From Aphrophora alni (taxonomy: Eukaryota; Arthropoda; Insecta; Hemiptera; Aphrophoridae): DNA of 64,000 bases. Shown piece after piece: positions 45,661 to 57,650 of the stretch. Position 1 is the stretch's first letter. The number at the start of each line of letters is the position of its first letter. The notes below the pieces were generated by a model. The model was not told the origin of the DNA and made no database searches. It saw nothing but the letters and a program-made list of their open reading frames with translations. Location: assembly GCA_963513935.1 (NCBI GenBank), contig OY740771.1, positions 13,235,138 through 13,299,137 of the forward strand, read 5' to 3'. The position numbers and the translations under genes are program-made.

Positions 45661-46699
45661 TTATTTTGGAACAAAAACTAAGTAACCATATCACGAGTGC
45701 TTCGCAATTATGAAGAGCAATATATTTATGTAAGATAACCGTTTAAAATGGGGGCTATTTTGAAATTTTCAGAACTTTGTTTTTGAGTAGCTACATTTAG
45801 TGAGACTATTATTGACTGATTTACGTTTTGTTGAAGTACCCCTATTTATTTTGTATTGTAGAAAACACGTTTCAACACCATTCAGATTTTAATATACACA
45901 CGATTAACTATTGTGGGTAGCATTGATAACTTAAATGTTATTTTTTAAATAACAGATTTAATCTGCTGTCTTTTTGAAATTTAAAAACTAATATGGTCAA
46001 CTAAATTTCTCATATTGTATAATAGTAAATTTGAAAATAACGTATAATAGAGAAAAAAGATTGTGAAACCTTGCATTGTTGTTCCATAACGTTATTATTT
46101 TACACTTGAGTGTTAGATGGAAGTAAAACTGTTTTTTTCTGTTTTGAAAAATGTATCTTGAAAAACGATAGGTTAACAAAATTGTTTTAAAAATTCAAAA
46201 ACCATCTTTATCTTTCTTTTTTTTATAGTTTTAGAAATACATTGATCTATATACTGTCATTTAAAGATGGAAAGATATCAAACCCCTATCAAAAAATGCA
46301 AAATTCATGTTGGCTAATAATTTGATAACGAAAAGAATAATTAACGATTTTTAAATGTAATTTTTAGTTTAAAGAATTACTTTTAATTTACGTTTGTTTA
46401 CCTCTACAATAAATTTGGCAAGAAATGTTTTTTAAACATTTTGGTGACATCGAAATACACACGGATTTTGATCACTTAGAATATGGTAGCAGAAAAAGGA
46501 TGAATTTGAAGATTTTCTGGAAAAATTAAGCTCCGGATTCCAATTTAGCAAATAGATGAGATGAAATTTTTTTTAAAAATAATTCGAAGTCTAATTTAAC
46601 GAGAAAGCGGAAAATAGGAAATTATACCTTCAATTTTAAATAAAGTTGTAATGAAAATGATGCGGTGAGAAGAATATATGGGAAATTGTTGAATGGGGG
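45661..46699. other. No gene seen
   Basis: AT-rich, with no coding frame of note. A G-run (GGGGGGGGGG) at about 46695 marks the start of a more GC-rich stretch. Confidence 0.35.
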
Positions 46700-46939
46700 G
46701 GGGGGGTTAGCCTATTTTAGCCAGCACGTATTGTAAATCAGGTTAGTAAACATCTCGACATTTTAATATAATTAATTACCTTAACCCTGACAACCAACCA
46801 CTGCACCAGAGAACCAGCTTTGATAAATAATTTACAAACATTAACAATAATGGTACTTGTATATTAACTTATCAAATTCACGAGACACATCTATTCTAAT
46901 GGCATTTTAAGCCTTTGCATTTAAGACCGTAAAACTAGG

Positions 46940-47280
46940 AAATTTCTACAACAGTAGTTAACACTGGTTAAAAAGCATACTGCGGGAAACTCCAGGACGC
47001 AGAACTCGGTATGTTAGCCCATCATTATAATTATTGGGACTCGGCAACTATGTGAAACGAAGAAATTGATCGTCCATCTTGCTTTGGATCGTTGACTCGA
47101 CTGCACACTCTGCTAGACTGCCCCGTTCATGGTCCCATGTGGAACACCACTCCACTTTCTGCCCGAGACGAAGATACGTATTTGTGCGTGGTCGTAGCTT
47201 CGTAGTATACCGGGGTGACCTGGTCTAATTTCCCTGTCTTAGCAACCTAAATAGGACTGCGTCACAATGAATAATCATAA
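46940..47280. other. GC-rich island of unknown nature
   Basis: About 46980-47280 is distinctly more GC-rich than its flanks (CTGCCCCGTTCATGGTCCCA, GTATACCGGGGTGACCTGGT). No frame is long or recognisable. It directly precedes a LINE remnant and may be part of the same or a neighbouring element. Confidence 0.3.
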
Positions 47281-47289
47281 ATGAAAATA

Positions 47290-47765
47290 AATTGATCACA
47301 TAATTGAAGAAGGACATTCCGAAGATTACAAGTAAGTTTTCTAGGGCGCATCACAAGCTTCTGAAGCGGTTTTCAGATCAAGTCTGGGACGTGTTTGTAC
47401 AGCGTAATCCTACTCTTAAGGTAGAGGAATAGAAGCTACTTTCGGCAAAGGAAGAAAGACACAACGAGCTATGGTTTTGCTTAAACAAGTTATGGCACTA
47501 CTGGGAAACATCTACCAACACTACGGATCATCAATAGTGATCCCGTTTGTTGTCTAAAGAGACTGCTAAACATATCCTGGTGTGTGAAAATCTCAAGGCT
47601 AGGAGAATGGCTATATTTCGGGGCTTCACAACCAGGTGATCGTTCTGTATCGGGAGAAGGCACAGGCGTTGGCTTGCCTTGCTTACTTGGTCCTTGGGGT
47701 GTACACTAAGCTTAGGTTGACGTATAACGATCTTGAGTCTTCATACCCTAATAATATAATCTAGA
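47290..47765 (+). pseudogene. LINE ORF2 C-terminal remnant (zinc-knuckle region), frameshifted
   Basis: Around 47527-47562 the frame reads IINSDPVCCLK. After a one-base shift the next frame reads ETAKHILVCENLKARRMAIF, then RGFTTR and a stop. The pattern D-P-x-C-x-x-C...ET-A-K-H-I-L...C followed by L-x-x-R-R is typical of the C-terminal CCHC-like region of Jockey- and R1-type retrotransposon reverse transcriptases. Upstream, 47300-47510 is open over about 70 codons with a single stop (HKLLKRFSDQVWDVFVQRNP) and may be diverged sequence of the same element. Downstream, QVIVLYREKAQALACLAYLV continues open to 47765. Stops and shifts show that it is inactive. The clade is uncertain. Confidence 0.6.
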
Positions 47766-47869
47766 CGGCATCACCTGAGCCTCTAATTTCTGAGCTTCAA
47801 ATCATACCATAGAGATCTATTTAGTATGTAAAATCAAAATCTTGGGCATACAGAAATTTCAAACGTCAA

Positions 47870-48280
47870 AATTCTCGTCTTATTATTATTATAAATAATG
47901 AAATACTCGACTTTAAAATTGGATATTTTCATTTTAAAAATAAATTGTTATATATTATATACACGAGAAATATTCAAAATACCTGCCTTTCTCTAAAATC
48001 CACAATAGCAAAACTAAATTTTCCGGCAGACTAATTACCCTAAAAGTGAATGTAATTACAAATTATAAAACTACCCACAAGAGAATTCGCGATACTTTAA
48101 TACTAAAAAGCAAAGTAGTAAAACCGATGTTTTAATATACTTAACTACCGTAAGAGGTTCACTTAATGCACCTACGGCTAAAACTGATTAAGAGTGTGTA
48201 ACACTACCACCAAAAAGTTTGTTGAAAACACTTTTAAAAGCAATCCTTTGACAGTAACCTTTTATCTTTATATTGTATTA
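47870..48280 (-). repeat. Block Q, copy 3 (minus)
   Basis: CTACCCACAAGAGAATTCGC, TTCACTTAATGCACCTACGG, AGAGTGTGTAACACTACCAC and AAAAAGTTTGTTGAAAACAC match block Q in the orientation of copy 2. It lies 2.2 kb beyond the mosaic, across the LINE remnant. Confidence 0.8.
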
Positions 48281-48389
48281 TGTTAGTTTTACATGTACAC
48301 ATTTAAGTAACACTTTATACCTGTTACTGTAATGATGAAAGAGTAACACATGAAAGAAAACCAACGATTTTAACCAGATTCAAACCTGC

Positions 48390-48430
48390 GTAACCTGTAA
48401 CCTAACCTAACCTAACCTAACCTAACTAAC
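48390..48430. repeat. Short telomere-type CCTAA tract
   Basis: AACCTGTAACCTAACCTAAC and a few further CCTAA units, then CTAACTAACTAGG. It is isolated, with no array structure around it. Confidence 0.85.
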
Positions 48431-48571
48431 TAGGCTGCTCTTGATTGAATATTTGTTGGTTTATGATAATTTAGTCTCTGATTATTCGCCGTAATACAAT
48501 TAATAAGGTAAAACATTTATTGTCCTGATAATAACAAGAAATAACTGATATCAAAATTGTGTTGTTCTCAT

Positions 48572-48575
<4 letters not shown>

Positions 48576-48626
<51 letters not shown>
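48576..48626. repeat. (AT)n microsatellite
   Basis: About 50 bp of uninterrupted AT repeat, self-complementary and able to extrude as a cruciform. Confidence 0.95.
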
Positions 48627-48631
<5 letters not shown>

Positions 48632-48989
48632 TATAGTTTCATCAATTTTGGGACTATTATACGATCTACAGTAAAAATTAAAATATCACATCGTTAACCA
48701 TAAAAAAGAATTTGATATAATATTTTTTGAAAAACCAACCGTTTTCGAAATATACGACTGAAATTTGGGAAATAAATTCTTGGTTATTTCTACAGTAATA
48801 AAATGTTACTTTTACCACAAATCCGGACTCATTAATTTCTAATATTATAATTTTTGCATTTAGAAAAAAAAATTCAAATGAACAACGAAGCGTTTTCAAT
48901 TGTAACGTGATTGGTTCAAACAATTGATGTCAATTTTATCTTTCTATGTGAAGTTGAATAAAGAAAGAAGAAATGAATTTAAATAAAAA

Positions 48990-49165
48990 CACTTAGTACA
49001 CGAATACTCTAATAACGTCATAGTCGAAAAAGAACAAGATTTGGTCCAGAGTGACCTGATAGGGAAAATGAAAGAGAGGGACTAACCAAAGACGATATGA
49101 AAAGATGTTTAGTCATCTAGGATCCCGCCTATACTCGCTATAAGTGAGCCCCTCAGGGTAATGTA
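48990..49165 (-). repeat. Dispersed repeat R1, minus orientation
   Basis: ACACGAATACTCTAATAACG, TCGAAAAAGAACAAGATTTG, GACCTGATAGGGAAAATGAA, ATCTAGGATCCCGCC and AAGTGAGCCCCTCAGGG are R1 landmarks in reverse order. The copy lies just outside the left arm of the 3.1 kb fold-back. Confidence 0.75.
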
Positions 49166-49261
49166 GTTTTTTGTGAATGTATCCGTTTTCAGCTCTCCTG
49201 AGTTCAAAAATTATTTCGGGCAAATGTCTGTCTGGCTGATGTCTGTTGCGTGTGCAGTGCG

Positions 49262-52200
49262 GTATATCCAGAACGCGAGGACCGATTTCAATCAAATTTG
49301 GTATATGGTTATACTTTTGGGATATATCAGGCGTTCTATTTATTTTGTGATAATTCAAAGTTTAAATTAGAGGTTGCTGTAATAAAAAAATACATAAAAT
49401 TACAATTTTATTAAAATCGGCTGTAGTGTTTATGAGGAAAGAGAAACAAGTTTAGGCCGTTGACATCCATGTTCCTTTTTATTTTCTGATTGACAACTGA
49501 ACTGATATTTCGATGAGTTACTGGAAAAATGTGCAACGTTTTTGCGAACCATTTGTTTCACAACTGTTTATAACATTTTTGTATTTATTTTACCAAGTAC
49601 AATCAATTTCTACATATTTTTGAATCACAGTGTACACTTTTGTAGCTGTAATTGATTGGTAGATAAAATGTCTCGTATATGTCCTCACCCAAGTAGTACG
49701 TAGGTTAAGGGGATATTTACATGCTCCTGCAAACCATAACTACTGCAAACATTCCTGCACAAGCTGACAACATTGCAATCAATACGACACCGTGTTATCT
49801 AAATATGGAACATGCTATAATGTACGCCAGACATTGTATTAAAAATAAAATGTGCAAAATCATTGCACAAACTTGCCAAGTGAATATGAACAATTGACGG
49901 GGCGTCAGTCTATATCTTATTTGATTCAAATCTATCTTGTAACGACAGTGGTCAAGGTTCAATTTGGTTTTTGCCAATCATTATTTTTGCACCGTAACAT
50001 ATACAGGATGAATGGTGAACAATATGCAAAATAATATGGGTGATAGTAAACTTGATTTGCGACAAAATTGTCCACAATAAGCCTTCGCTTTTGAGAAATA
50101 ATGGTTTCCTGTTTTATAGGAAAAACTTCACTTTTCAGTTTAAAATTCCATTTTTTAACTTTATCTTTCACCTAGCAAGTAAAGTGGGAACCCATTTCCA
50201 AAAACTACATTAAATATCCTACAAGACAATAAGTCCTAAACTTATAGGCGAAGTCGTTTATAAAACAAATTTTAATTTTAACAAAGATTTTAAAACATTC
50301 ACTTTTTTGTGTTTGAGGTCTTGTAAATAATGCATACTCTTAGTTCCAAAAAACAATGTTGGTTCTATCTTATACAAAATTAAATGTGATTCACTTTACT
50401 TGCTAGGTTAAAAGATAAAGTTAGAATATATAATTTTTAACTGTAAAATCAAGTTTCTCCTTAAAAAACGGGGGGGAATCATATCTCGGAAATGAAGCAA
50501 GATAAGATGGGGTCAATTTTGCTGCAATGAAGTGTATTATCACTCTGGCACATTGTTCACCATTAACCATTTTGATTTTGCAAACGATTGGTTCAATAAT
50601 CTTCACATTTCATTAAAATCGGTAGAGTTTTAATACTATACCGATTATTAGTTTTTTTTTTTTTACCGATAACTTGAACACCCATTTTTGGAAAGATGGC
50701 GATTTTGTTTGAAGCATACTTGAGTGTTTTAACGCTCTCATTAAAGCTGATTTTATGAAAATACTAATTTGTTGTTTTTTGCAACCCCCAAAATGTGAAT
50801 TATAGTAAAAAATGATTCAAGATATGATTAAAATATACCCACAAAACAAATTTGATTAAAATCGGTCCACGCGTTTTTACTATAAGGACGACAATTCAAA
50901 AACATCATTCGAAAATTAGGACCTCAAAACGGATATATCCCATCCCCCCAAACATTTGACACTGACTTTTAACCTCAACACATAAGTAATCTCCATGAAC
51001 ATTAATCACGTGTTTATAAAGTTACTAAAATCGGTTGCAACTTGTCTTCTTTGTTACGGTTGAAGTATAAACAATTTATTGTATTTGTTGATTTTACTTC
51101 TGGATTCAATGTTCTGAAGTTTGTGACGATTCCCCTACTGGATAAAATGATTTCATTGTTTGGACTTAAATATGTCAAGGTCATAGGGAGATGTAATAGT
51201 TGTGATCCCATGCAGCTTTGTTTAGTTTTATAGTTTTCTATTGTATGGCAAATATTTTAGTTGACGGTTTATATTCTTTTTGCGATTACATATTTGGCTT
51301 TTCCTGTTTTATCAGCATTTTCTCTATTGTTTTCATATTGGTTGTAAAAAATGCATATTCTCAGTTTAAAAGAAACAACATTGGTTCTGTCTTGTAGGAC
51401 ATTTAATGTAGTTTTTGGAAATGGGGTCGGGTCACTTTACTTGTTAAGTGAAAGATAAATTCTTGTTAGAAATAGAATTTTATTGAAGGGGCGTATTTGA
51501 TGAAGATATAGCTTTCAATGACAAGTTTTTCCTTAAAAAGATGAAAATATATTTCTGAGAAACGATGCTAGATAAAATGGGCTTCCTGTGGGCAATTTTG
51601 GAAAAAATCAAGTTTACTATCACATATATTATTTTGCTTATTGTTCACCCTGTATATGTTACGGTTTAAATAATAATTGGCAAAAACCAAATTGAACCTT
51701 CATCACTGTCGTTACAAAATAGATTTGAATCAAATAAGATATAGACTGACGCCCCGTCAATTGTTCATGTTCACTTGGCAAGTTTGTGCAATCATTTTGC
51801 ACAGTTTATTTTTAATACAATGTCTGGCGTACATTATAGCATGTTCCATATTTAGATAACACGGTGTCGTATTGATTGCAATGTTGTCAGCTTGTGCAGG
51901 AATGTTTGCAGTAGTTATGGTTTGCAGGAGCATGTAAATATCCCCTTAACCTACGTACTACTTGGGTGAGGACATATACGAGACATTTTATCTACCAATC
52001 AATTACAGCTACAAAAGTGTACACTGTGATTCAAAAATATGTAGAAATTGATCGTACGTGGTAAAATAAATACAAAAGTGTTAAATACATTTGTGAAATA
52101 AATGGTTCCCAAAAACGTTGCACATACTTTTCCAATAACTCATCTAAATATCAGTTCAGTTGTTAATCAGCAAATAAAAAGGAACATGGACGTCAACGGC

Positions 52201-52372
52201 ATAAACTTGTTTCCCTTTCCGCATAAACACTTTAGCCGATTTTGATCAAATTAATTTTTTTTATAACAGCAAACAATAATATAAACTTCGAATTATCACA
52301 AAATGAATAGAACGCCCGATATATGTCAAAAATATATCCACATATAAAATTTGTCCAACGTCAGTATTTACT
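49262..52372. mobile_element. 3.1 kb fold-back element, ~1 kb arms
   Basis: Left arm 49262-50230 and right arm 51340-52372 are long, well-conserved inverted repeats. GTCTCGTATATGTCCTCACC pairs with GGTGAGGACATATACGAGAC, AATCAATACGACACCGTGTT with AACACGGTGTCGTATTGATT, and ATTGACGGGGCGTCAGTCTA with TAGACTGACGCCCCGTCAAT. Paired open frames of 60 codons (49795-49977 minus, 51677-51859 plus) are mirror images of one sequence. They encode AKTKLNLDHCRYKIDLNQIR or its near-twin, so they come from arm duplication. The central 1.1 kb holds another partial copy of the inner arm (50290-50600), collinear with the right arm, and a diverged AAATCGGTCCACGCGTTTTT repeat. No transposase is encoded. Confidence 0.9.
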
Positions 52373-52829
52373 CTATTGTTTTAATTAAATGTGTAGGTGT
52401 ACACGAATCTATTATTTAACATTATTTTCATGTTTATCCTTGTATTCCTACAAGTTATAATTTACTTTTTGAATTCTAAAGAATTTTACTTGTCTATTAA
52501 AGTAGAGTATAAGTTTAATAATAATTGTCAAATAGTTTGATATCTGTTTATAACTGAACTTCACTTTACATGCTGTCCGTCCTAATTGTTCTCTGTATGT
52601 GCCACGATACCGGCTACAGAAATTAAAGAATATGAAATTTGGTTTCGGAGGCTCGTATGACCTTAATGAAATGCAGAAAATATTTTTTAAATATATTATT
52701 TGACTTTAAAAACGTTTTTGTTCAAATCGCTTGTTCTTCAACTTGCACACCAACTTATATAAAATTATATGGGATGCTACCAGCCCCATCCTTCCTACGA
52801 TTACAAATAACGAAGCTGAATAAAAAAAA
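52373..52829. other. No gene recognised
   Basis: AT-rich sequence. Frames on both strands at 52639-52944 overlap one another and the R6 repeat. Neither has a recognisable motif. Confidence 0.35.
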
Positions 52830-53120
52830 ATCTGAAATAGGAGATCTAGCAGAGACGTCATATATGAATAGCTTCGAGACAAACACAAGCGAAGCGAGTA
52901 GAAACCAATTAATCCCATCTACAAAGCCTGTCAACCGTCTTTAAGAAAATTTAAAGTAAACAGTTTTCAGAAACGAACTTATCCTATTAGGTAAGACCCC
53001 CTTGATGTACAAATACAATTTAACTGCCTACATGGTCCAACAAACCAAGTTTTTGACATTACATTTCGATTATCTGCTTGGGTAAGTACCATGATGGTTG
53101 CCACCAATTTGTTATTAGAT
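52830..53120 (+). repeat. Repeat R6, copy 2
   Basis: ACAAGCGAAGCGAGTAGAAA, AAGACCCCCTTGATGTACAA, ATACAATTTAACTGCC, TTATCTGCTTGGGTAAGTAC and CATGATGGTTGCC align with copy 1 at 32690-33010. The 83-codon minus frame over it is a repeat by-product. Confidence 0.65.
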
Positions 53121-53539
53121 AGTGTCCAGTTAATGTCCATTATCTTCACTATAATATTTCCAAACTTATAGGTGAATACTAATCCAACTTGAAGGATCCA
53201 TTGGTTAACAGGTACAGTCACTTGTCCCATCTTGTTGAACTCCTTTGAGTCGTTATTTTGGATCTCTATGATTTCAAGGGTCCTTTAATCAGTTCCTCTC
53301 TACGATTTCGATAAATATTCAACTATATTCTGTGACAAAGGGATCTTTCTCTCCTTCAACCATCAAGTTGGCTCCTTCTAAGGGTTTAAACGAATCCAAA
53401 ATTTGGTGAAATGTGAACATTAATGACCCTAACCTTTGTGAAAATTTGGGATATAAAAAGTTATTACGGTTCCGGAATAATTGATAAAATAAATGAAACA
53501 TAACCTTCGTCATTTAAAGATCATCAAATACGCCCCTCT

Positions 53540-53800
53540 GGGGCTCACATATAGTGAGTAGGCCTACGGGAGTGGCAACACCGAAGGAATCTAAATGGAT
53601 CTGCAACATTTCTTTTTTTCTTGTAGTCTTAGGTTAGATCCCTCCCTTTCATCTTTCCTGTCAGGTCTCTCTTGAACAAGTCTTGTTCCCTGGCGCTATT
53701 ACAGTATTAGGGGTCTTCATTTATGCTCTTTTCCTCATTTTTGTAAGGTGATGACGCGAATGAGAGGTTTTTCGCCCGTAAACAAGAAAGTTATAAAAGT
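53540..53800 (+). repeat. Dispersed repeat R1, most complete copy
   Basis: Runs from GGGGCTCACATATAGTGAGT through GGGAGTGGCAACACCGAAGG, TTTTTCTTGTAGTCTTAGGT, TAGATCCCTCCCTTTCATCT, TTCCTGTCAGGTCTCTCTTG, AACAAGTCTTGTTCCCTGGC and GGTGATGACGCGAATGAGAG to GTTTTTCGCCCGTAAACAAG. The copy is about 260 bp with no coding frame. Confidence 0.8.
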
Positions 53801-55110
53801 CTAATAGGATTTACGCAGAGTTGTTGCAATTTTAACATTGATAGTTATACAAAAATAAGCACAATTAAAATATTCCCTAAATTTTTCAGGATCCAATTAT
53901 TGGAATAGTATTTGCCGGAAAAGCTTATGAAAGGCGTACGTCCGTTAGACGATTGTTTGCCATCAAATCGAGTTCCCGTCAAAGTAGTTTTCTCATTCGT
54001 AATCGGAAATCGCAACCAATCCCAGCTTGCCCACAATGTTGTGTTAACACCGTAACTTTACGAACCTACTCTGAGATAAAAACCTGATAGCACTAGACTA
54101 GCAGGTGATTCAGGTAAGAATTAAAAAAAAAACACTTATTCCCGCGGGAAAAAAATACAATCCGGGCTATATCTTACTGCTTCAAACTTTTGACACGCCT
54201 GATCATCTACGAATTGTATAATTAAAATATTTATTACGCAGAAAGTTAATTACAAATCGCTGAAGGGTTTCTACGCAGAAAATAATAATTTACAAAGGAG
54301 CATATTATAAATAAATAGAGCTTTGATCAACCAGGTTAGAAATAAACTACCATTAAACGAGAAGTAACACAAAAGAAGTAATAGAGGCTGAAGTGTAGGA
54401 AATTCGTTTGTAAGATTGTCATACTGTCCGCCTGAATGACGCGAGAACGTTAAAGTGTTAAGCAAACCTTTTATAGAGGCTTTTGTTTAAAAAATATACG
54501 GCTCTGAGTTTTGTGTGCATGCTCATAAAGACTTTCTAGTGTATAAAACTAAATTGAAAAACTTTAAATCGAGTACTTTGAGCTGTGAAAAGAAAATGCA
54601 CTTTATTCTCTGTCTTTTTACGTCTTGGTGTAATGTAAAGAGGAGAGATAATATTTTAGAATTATATCTGTGAAAAGTGTGAAAGTCAGGTCGTTAAGAA
54701 GTTACAAGATATTTGTGTATTTTTTTAAAGATAAATGTGTGTTGGGAGTCATTTTTAATTTGAACTTGTCTTTATTAGTGAACAAATCCAAAATAATTGT
54801 AATTTAAAAAAAAATTATTGCCAAATTAAAAAAAAAATGTATTCTGAAATCAGGTTAGGTAAGATGTAAAATTGGTTTAAACGGTACTAATTTGATTGGA
54901 CAAATATATTTTTTTTAAATACTTCTCAGAAAAATATACGTTCATTATGACCACGCCTAGTTAGTTTTCCAACATGGTCCTAAGCTATGTTGGTGTTTTT
55001 TCTCTTTTATACACTTTAAAACGAAAGTTGAATTATACTTTGAAACGTTGTGTGTATTAGTTTTTATATACACAAATGTTGGCAATGTAGGGTTAAACCA
55101 TATTGGTATA
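53801..55110. other. No gene seen
   Basis: No coding frame with recognisable features. GAAACGTTGTGTGTATTAGT near 55040 leads into the AT-rich tandem array. Confidence 0.35.
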
Positions 55111-55114
55111 TTTA

Positions 55115-55770
55115 GTTCTTTTATATCTTGATTATTTAGTTCTTTTTATCTTGATTATTTATTTAGTTCTTTTATATCATTAATATTTAGTTCTTTTACA
55201 TTCTGATTATTAAGTTCTTTTATAGCTTGATTATTTAGTTCTATTATATCTTTATTATTTCGTTCTTTTACATCTTGATTATTTAGTTCTTTTATTATCA
55301 TAATTATTTAGTTCTTTTCTTGATTATTTAGTTGTGTATATATCTTCATTATTTAGATCTTTTATATCTTGTTTATTTAATTCTTTTATATCATTATTAT
55401 TTAGTTCTTTTATATAATTATTATTTAGTTGTTTATATCTTCATTATTTAATTCTTTTATATCTTGATTATTTAGTTCTTTTATATCATTATTATTTAGT
55501 TGTTTATATCTTCATTATTTAGTTCTTTTATATCTTGATTATTTAGTTCTTTTATATCATTATTATTTAGTTGTTTATATCTTCATCATTTAGTTCTTTT
55601 ATATCTTGATTATTTAGTTCTTTTATATCATTATTATTTAGTTGTTTATATCTTCGGTATTTAGTTCTTTTATATCTTGATTAATTAGATCTATTATATC
55701 ATTATTATTTAGTTCTTTTACATCTTGATGATTTATTTAGTACTTTTATATTGATTATTTATTTATATTA
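55115..55770. repeat. AT-rich minisatellite, ~24 bp unit with ~70 bp higher order
   Basis: TTATTTAGTTCTTTTATATC followed by TTGA, ATTA or TTCA repeats about every 24 bp. In 55390-55680 a three-unit block (TTATTTAGTTGTTTATATCT, then the TTCTTTTATATCTTGATTAT and TTCTTTTATATCATTA units) recurs four times with about 70 bp spacing, a higher-order repeat. Confidence 0.95.
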
Positions 55771-55964
55771 TATTTTTACTATTTAATTTCATTGCCTGTA
55801 TTTAATTCTGTTACTACAATTTAACAATTTTTATTTTGTTTCATTTACTAAATTTAGTTCTATTCACTATATATTTTATTTAGAGTCCTTATCAATTTTA
55901 TTAACTATTTTTATTTGTTAAGTCTATCATTAAAATTACTACGTACTTCCATTTACTAAATTTC

Positions 55965-55975
<11 letters not shown>

Positions 55976-56014
<39 letters not shown>
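55976..56014. repeat. (AT)n microsatellite
   Basis: About 39 bp of uninterrupted TA repeat, downstream of the AT-rich minisatellite. Confidence 0.95.
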
Positions 56015-56021
<7 letters not shown>

Positions 56022-56869
56022 TATTTATTAGTAAGTGCTTCACATTAAAAATTTATGAGTTATTGCTTCCACTTTAGAAGTGGAATATATCCTATTAAAT
56101 TTATTTTTACGGGTTTATTCCCATTGGAATATATTTCTAGAATGCACTGTATGATGTTTATATTCCATAAAATGTATTTATACTCTTCATTTGTTCATCT
56201 GTAAATTTTAATAAATACTGCTTCCATCTTCCATCTATGTGAATCCTTAATAACTGCTTCCGGAGGTAGATTCTAACAATTGATATATTACGAATATATT
56301 TATATATATTACGTAGGTCGAATTATGTGGTTGCTTCCAGTACAATTTAACTACTTCTGTCATACATGTATATATTGTACTATGATTTTGACAAATGCCA
56401 AGACATGAAAGTTAATAATTGAACCTGTGCAATGCAAGTACGCCCCTGTGACCAAAATAATCAAGCAAAATTTAGAAAATGTTAAGAGAAGACAAAATCG
56501 TTCTACTCCATCTGTTTTACTGTTTTGGTTAATGTTTGTTATTGAATTTAGTATGGTGTTTATGAACGCAGATTTCATTGATACAAGATCATGAAAATAA
56601 ATAAATTAGTGTACTTTGTGAATACTTTCTTTAGCTGTTGTCAATAGTAAAGTGTGTCTGTGTTAAGGTGATATTTAAGGTTATCTAACTGCCAGGCTTA
56701 CATTTTCAAATAACAGCTGGCATAACCTTAATTACAATAATCTAATAAATTCTTTTACCCAGTCCTATAGGCCTATTATTTTAATGTGGAATTCTAATAT
56801 TGATAACTTAGGCTAAACCTACAAATCTTCTGATAAGTTCATAACAGGACTATTTTTTCAACAAAATGT
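56015..56869. other. No gene seen
   Basis: TGCTTCC-containing phrases recur loosely (about 56050, 56220, 56265, 56330), but I could not align them into a clear repeat. No coding frame. Confidence 0.3.
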
Positions 56870-57650
56870 GTAAAATCCATATTGATCAAATTTGGTTAAG
56901 TATGTAGTCTTACTGTCCTTACGATTTACTAGCAAAATTTATGCAATTCATATTCTACACACCTTTTGTTGGAACAGTTAGATAATCCTTTATTACGCCC
57001 TACACTTTTAATGTTTCACAATACATTATTTCACTTAAAAATAAGCAACATTCGAGATTTCATGACTCTAAAGAACGTAATTGCTTTATGCCTCTAGGTT
57101 TCATAGATTATGCATAGTGAAATGACTTTATAGGGTGAATGTGCATTACAATACATTTCACAGGTTAATATTATTAAGCTATATGATTTAAGAATCATGA
57201 AAACTAGGTTTCGGAAGGTGAATATATATATATCATTGGTAATTGTTTACTTTGCCAGACCTAGTAAAGGATAAATAATATTGACCTTCCTAGACCTGTA
57301 GGCTAGTTCTTTAACTAGGTCTGGTTAGGTAGTTTCACAAATCTCTAAACAGACCAACTTATGCGGATGAACTTAAATATCGAGGGATGAGACATACAAT
57401 AGATTCACAAGTTGTCATAAGTAGTAACATCAATATCCTGATCTAACCTCAAAATCCCATGTTATTGTCCTTTTAAATATCTTGCGTTCGACAGAAATAA
57501 TGGACTTTGGTAAATCAAAAGTGAATTGAATAATAAAGGATGATCTAATTGTTGCAAAAGGAGGTAGGTAGAACACAAATTACATAAATTTTGCTATTAA
57601 ATCACAACAACAGGAACACTACATATTTACCAAAACTTGTAACATGTTCT
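56870..57650. mobile_element. 780 bp element with ~120 bp imperfect TIRs
   Basis: The left arm around 56880-57000 (AGTATGTAGTCTTACTGTCC, TAGCAAAATTTATGCAATTC, ACAGTTAGATAATCCTTTAT) pairs with the right arm 57528-57645 (ATAAAGGATGATCTAATTGT, AATTACATAAATTTTGCTAT, AGGAACACTACATATTTACC). The interior contains ACCTAGTAAAGG and ACTAGGTCTGG phrases but no coding frame. Element ends are not sharply defined. Confidence 0.65.

Noticed and set aside
45395..45694. 99-codon minus-strand frame
   Set aside because: Lies inside block Q, a repeat whose other copies do not keep the frame.
49795..51859. Two 60-codon frames with nearly identical peptides
   Set aside because: Mirror images from the two arms of the fold-back element; no known motif and no conservation beyond the DNA duplication.
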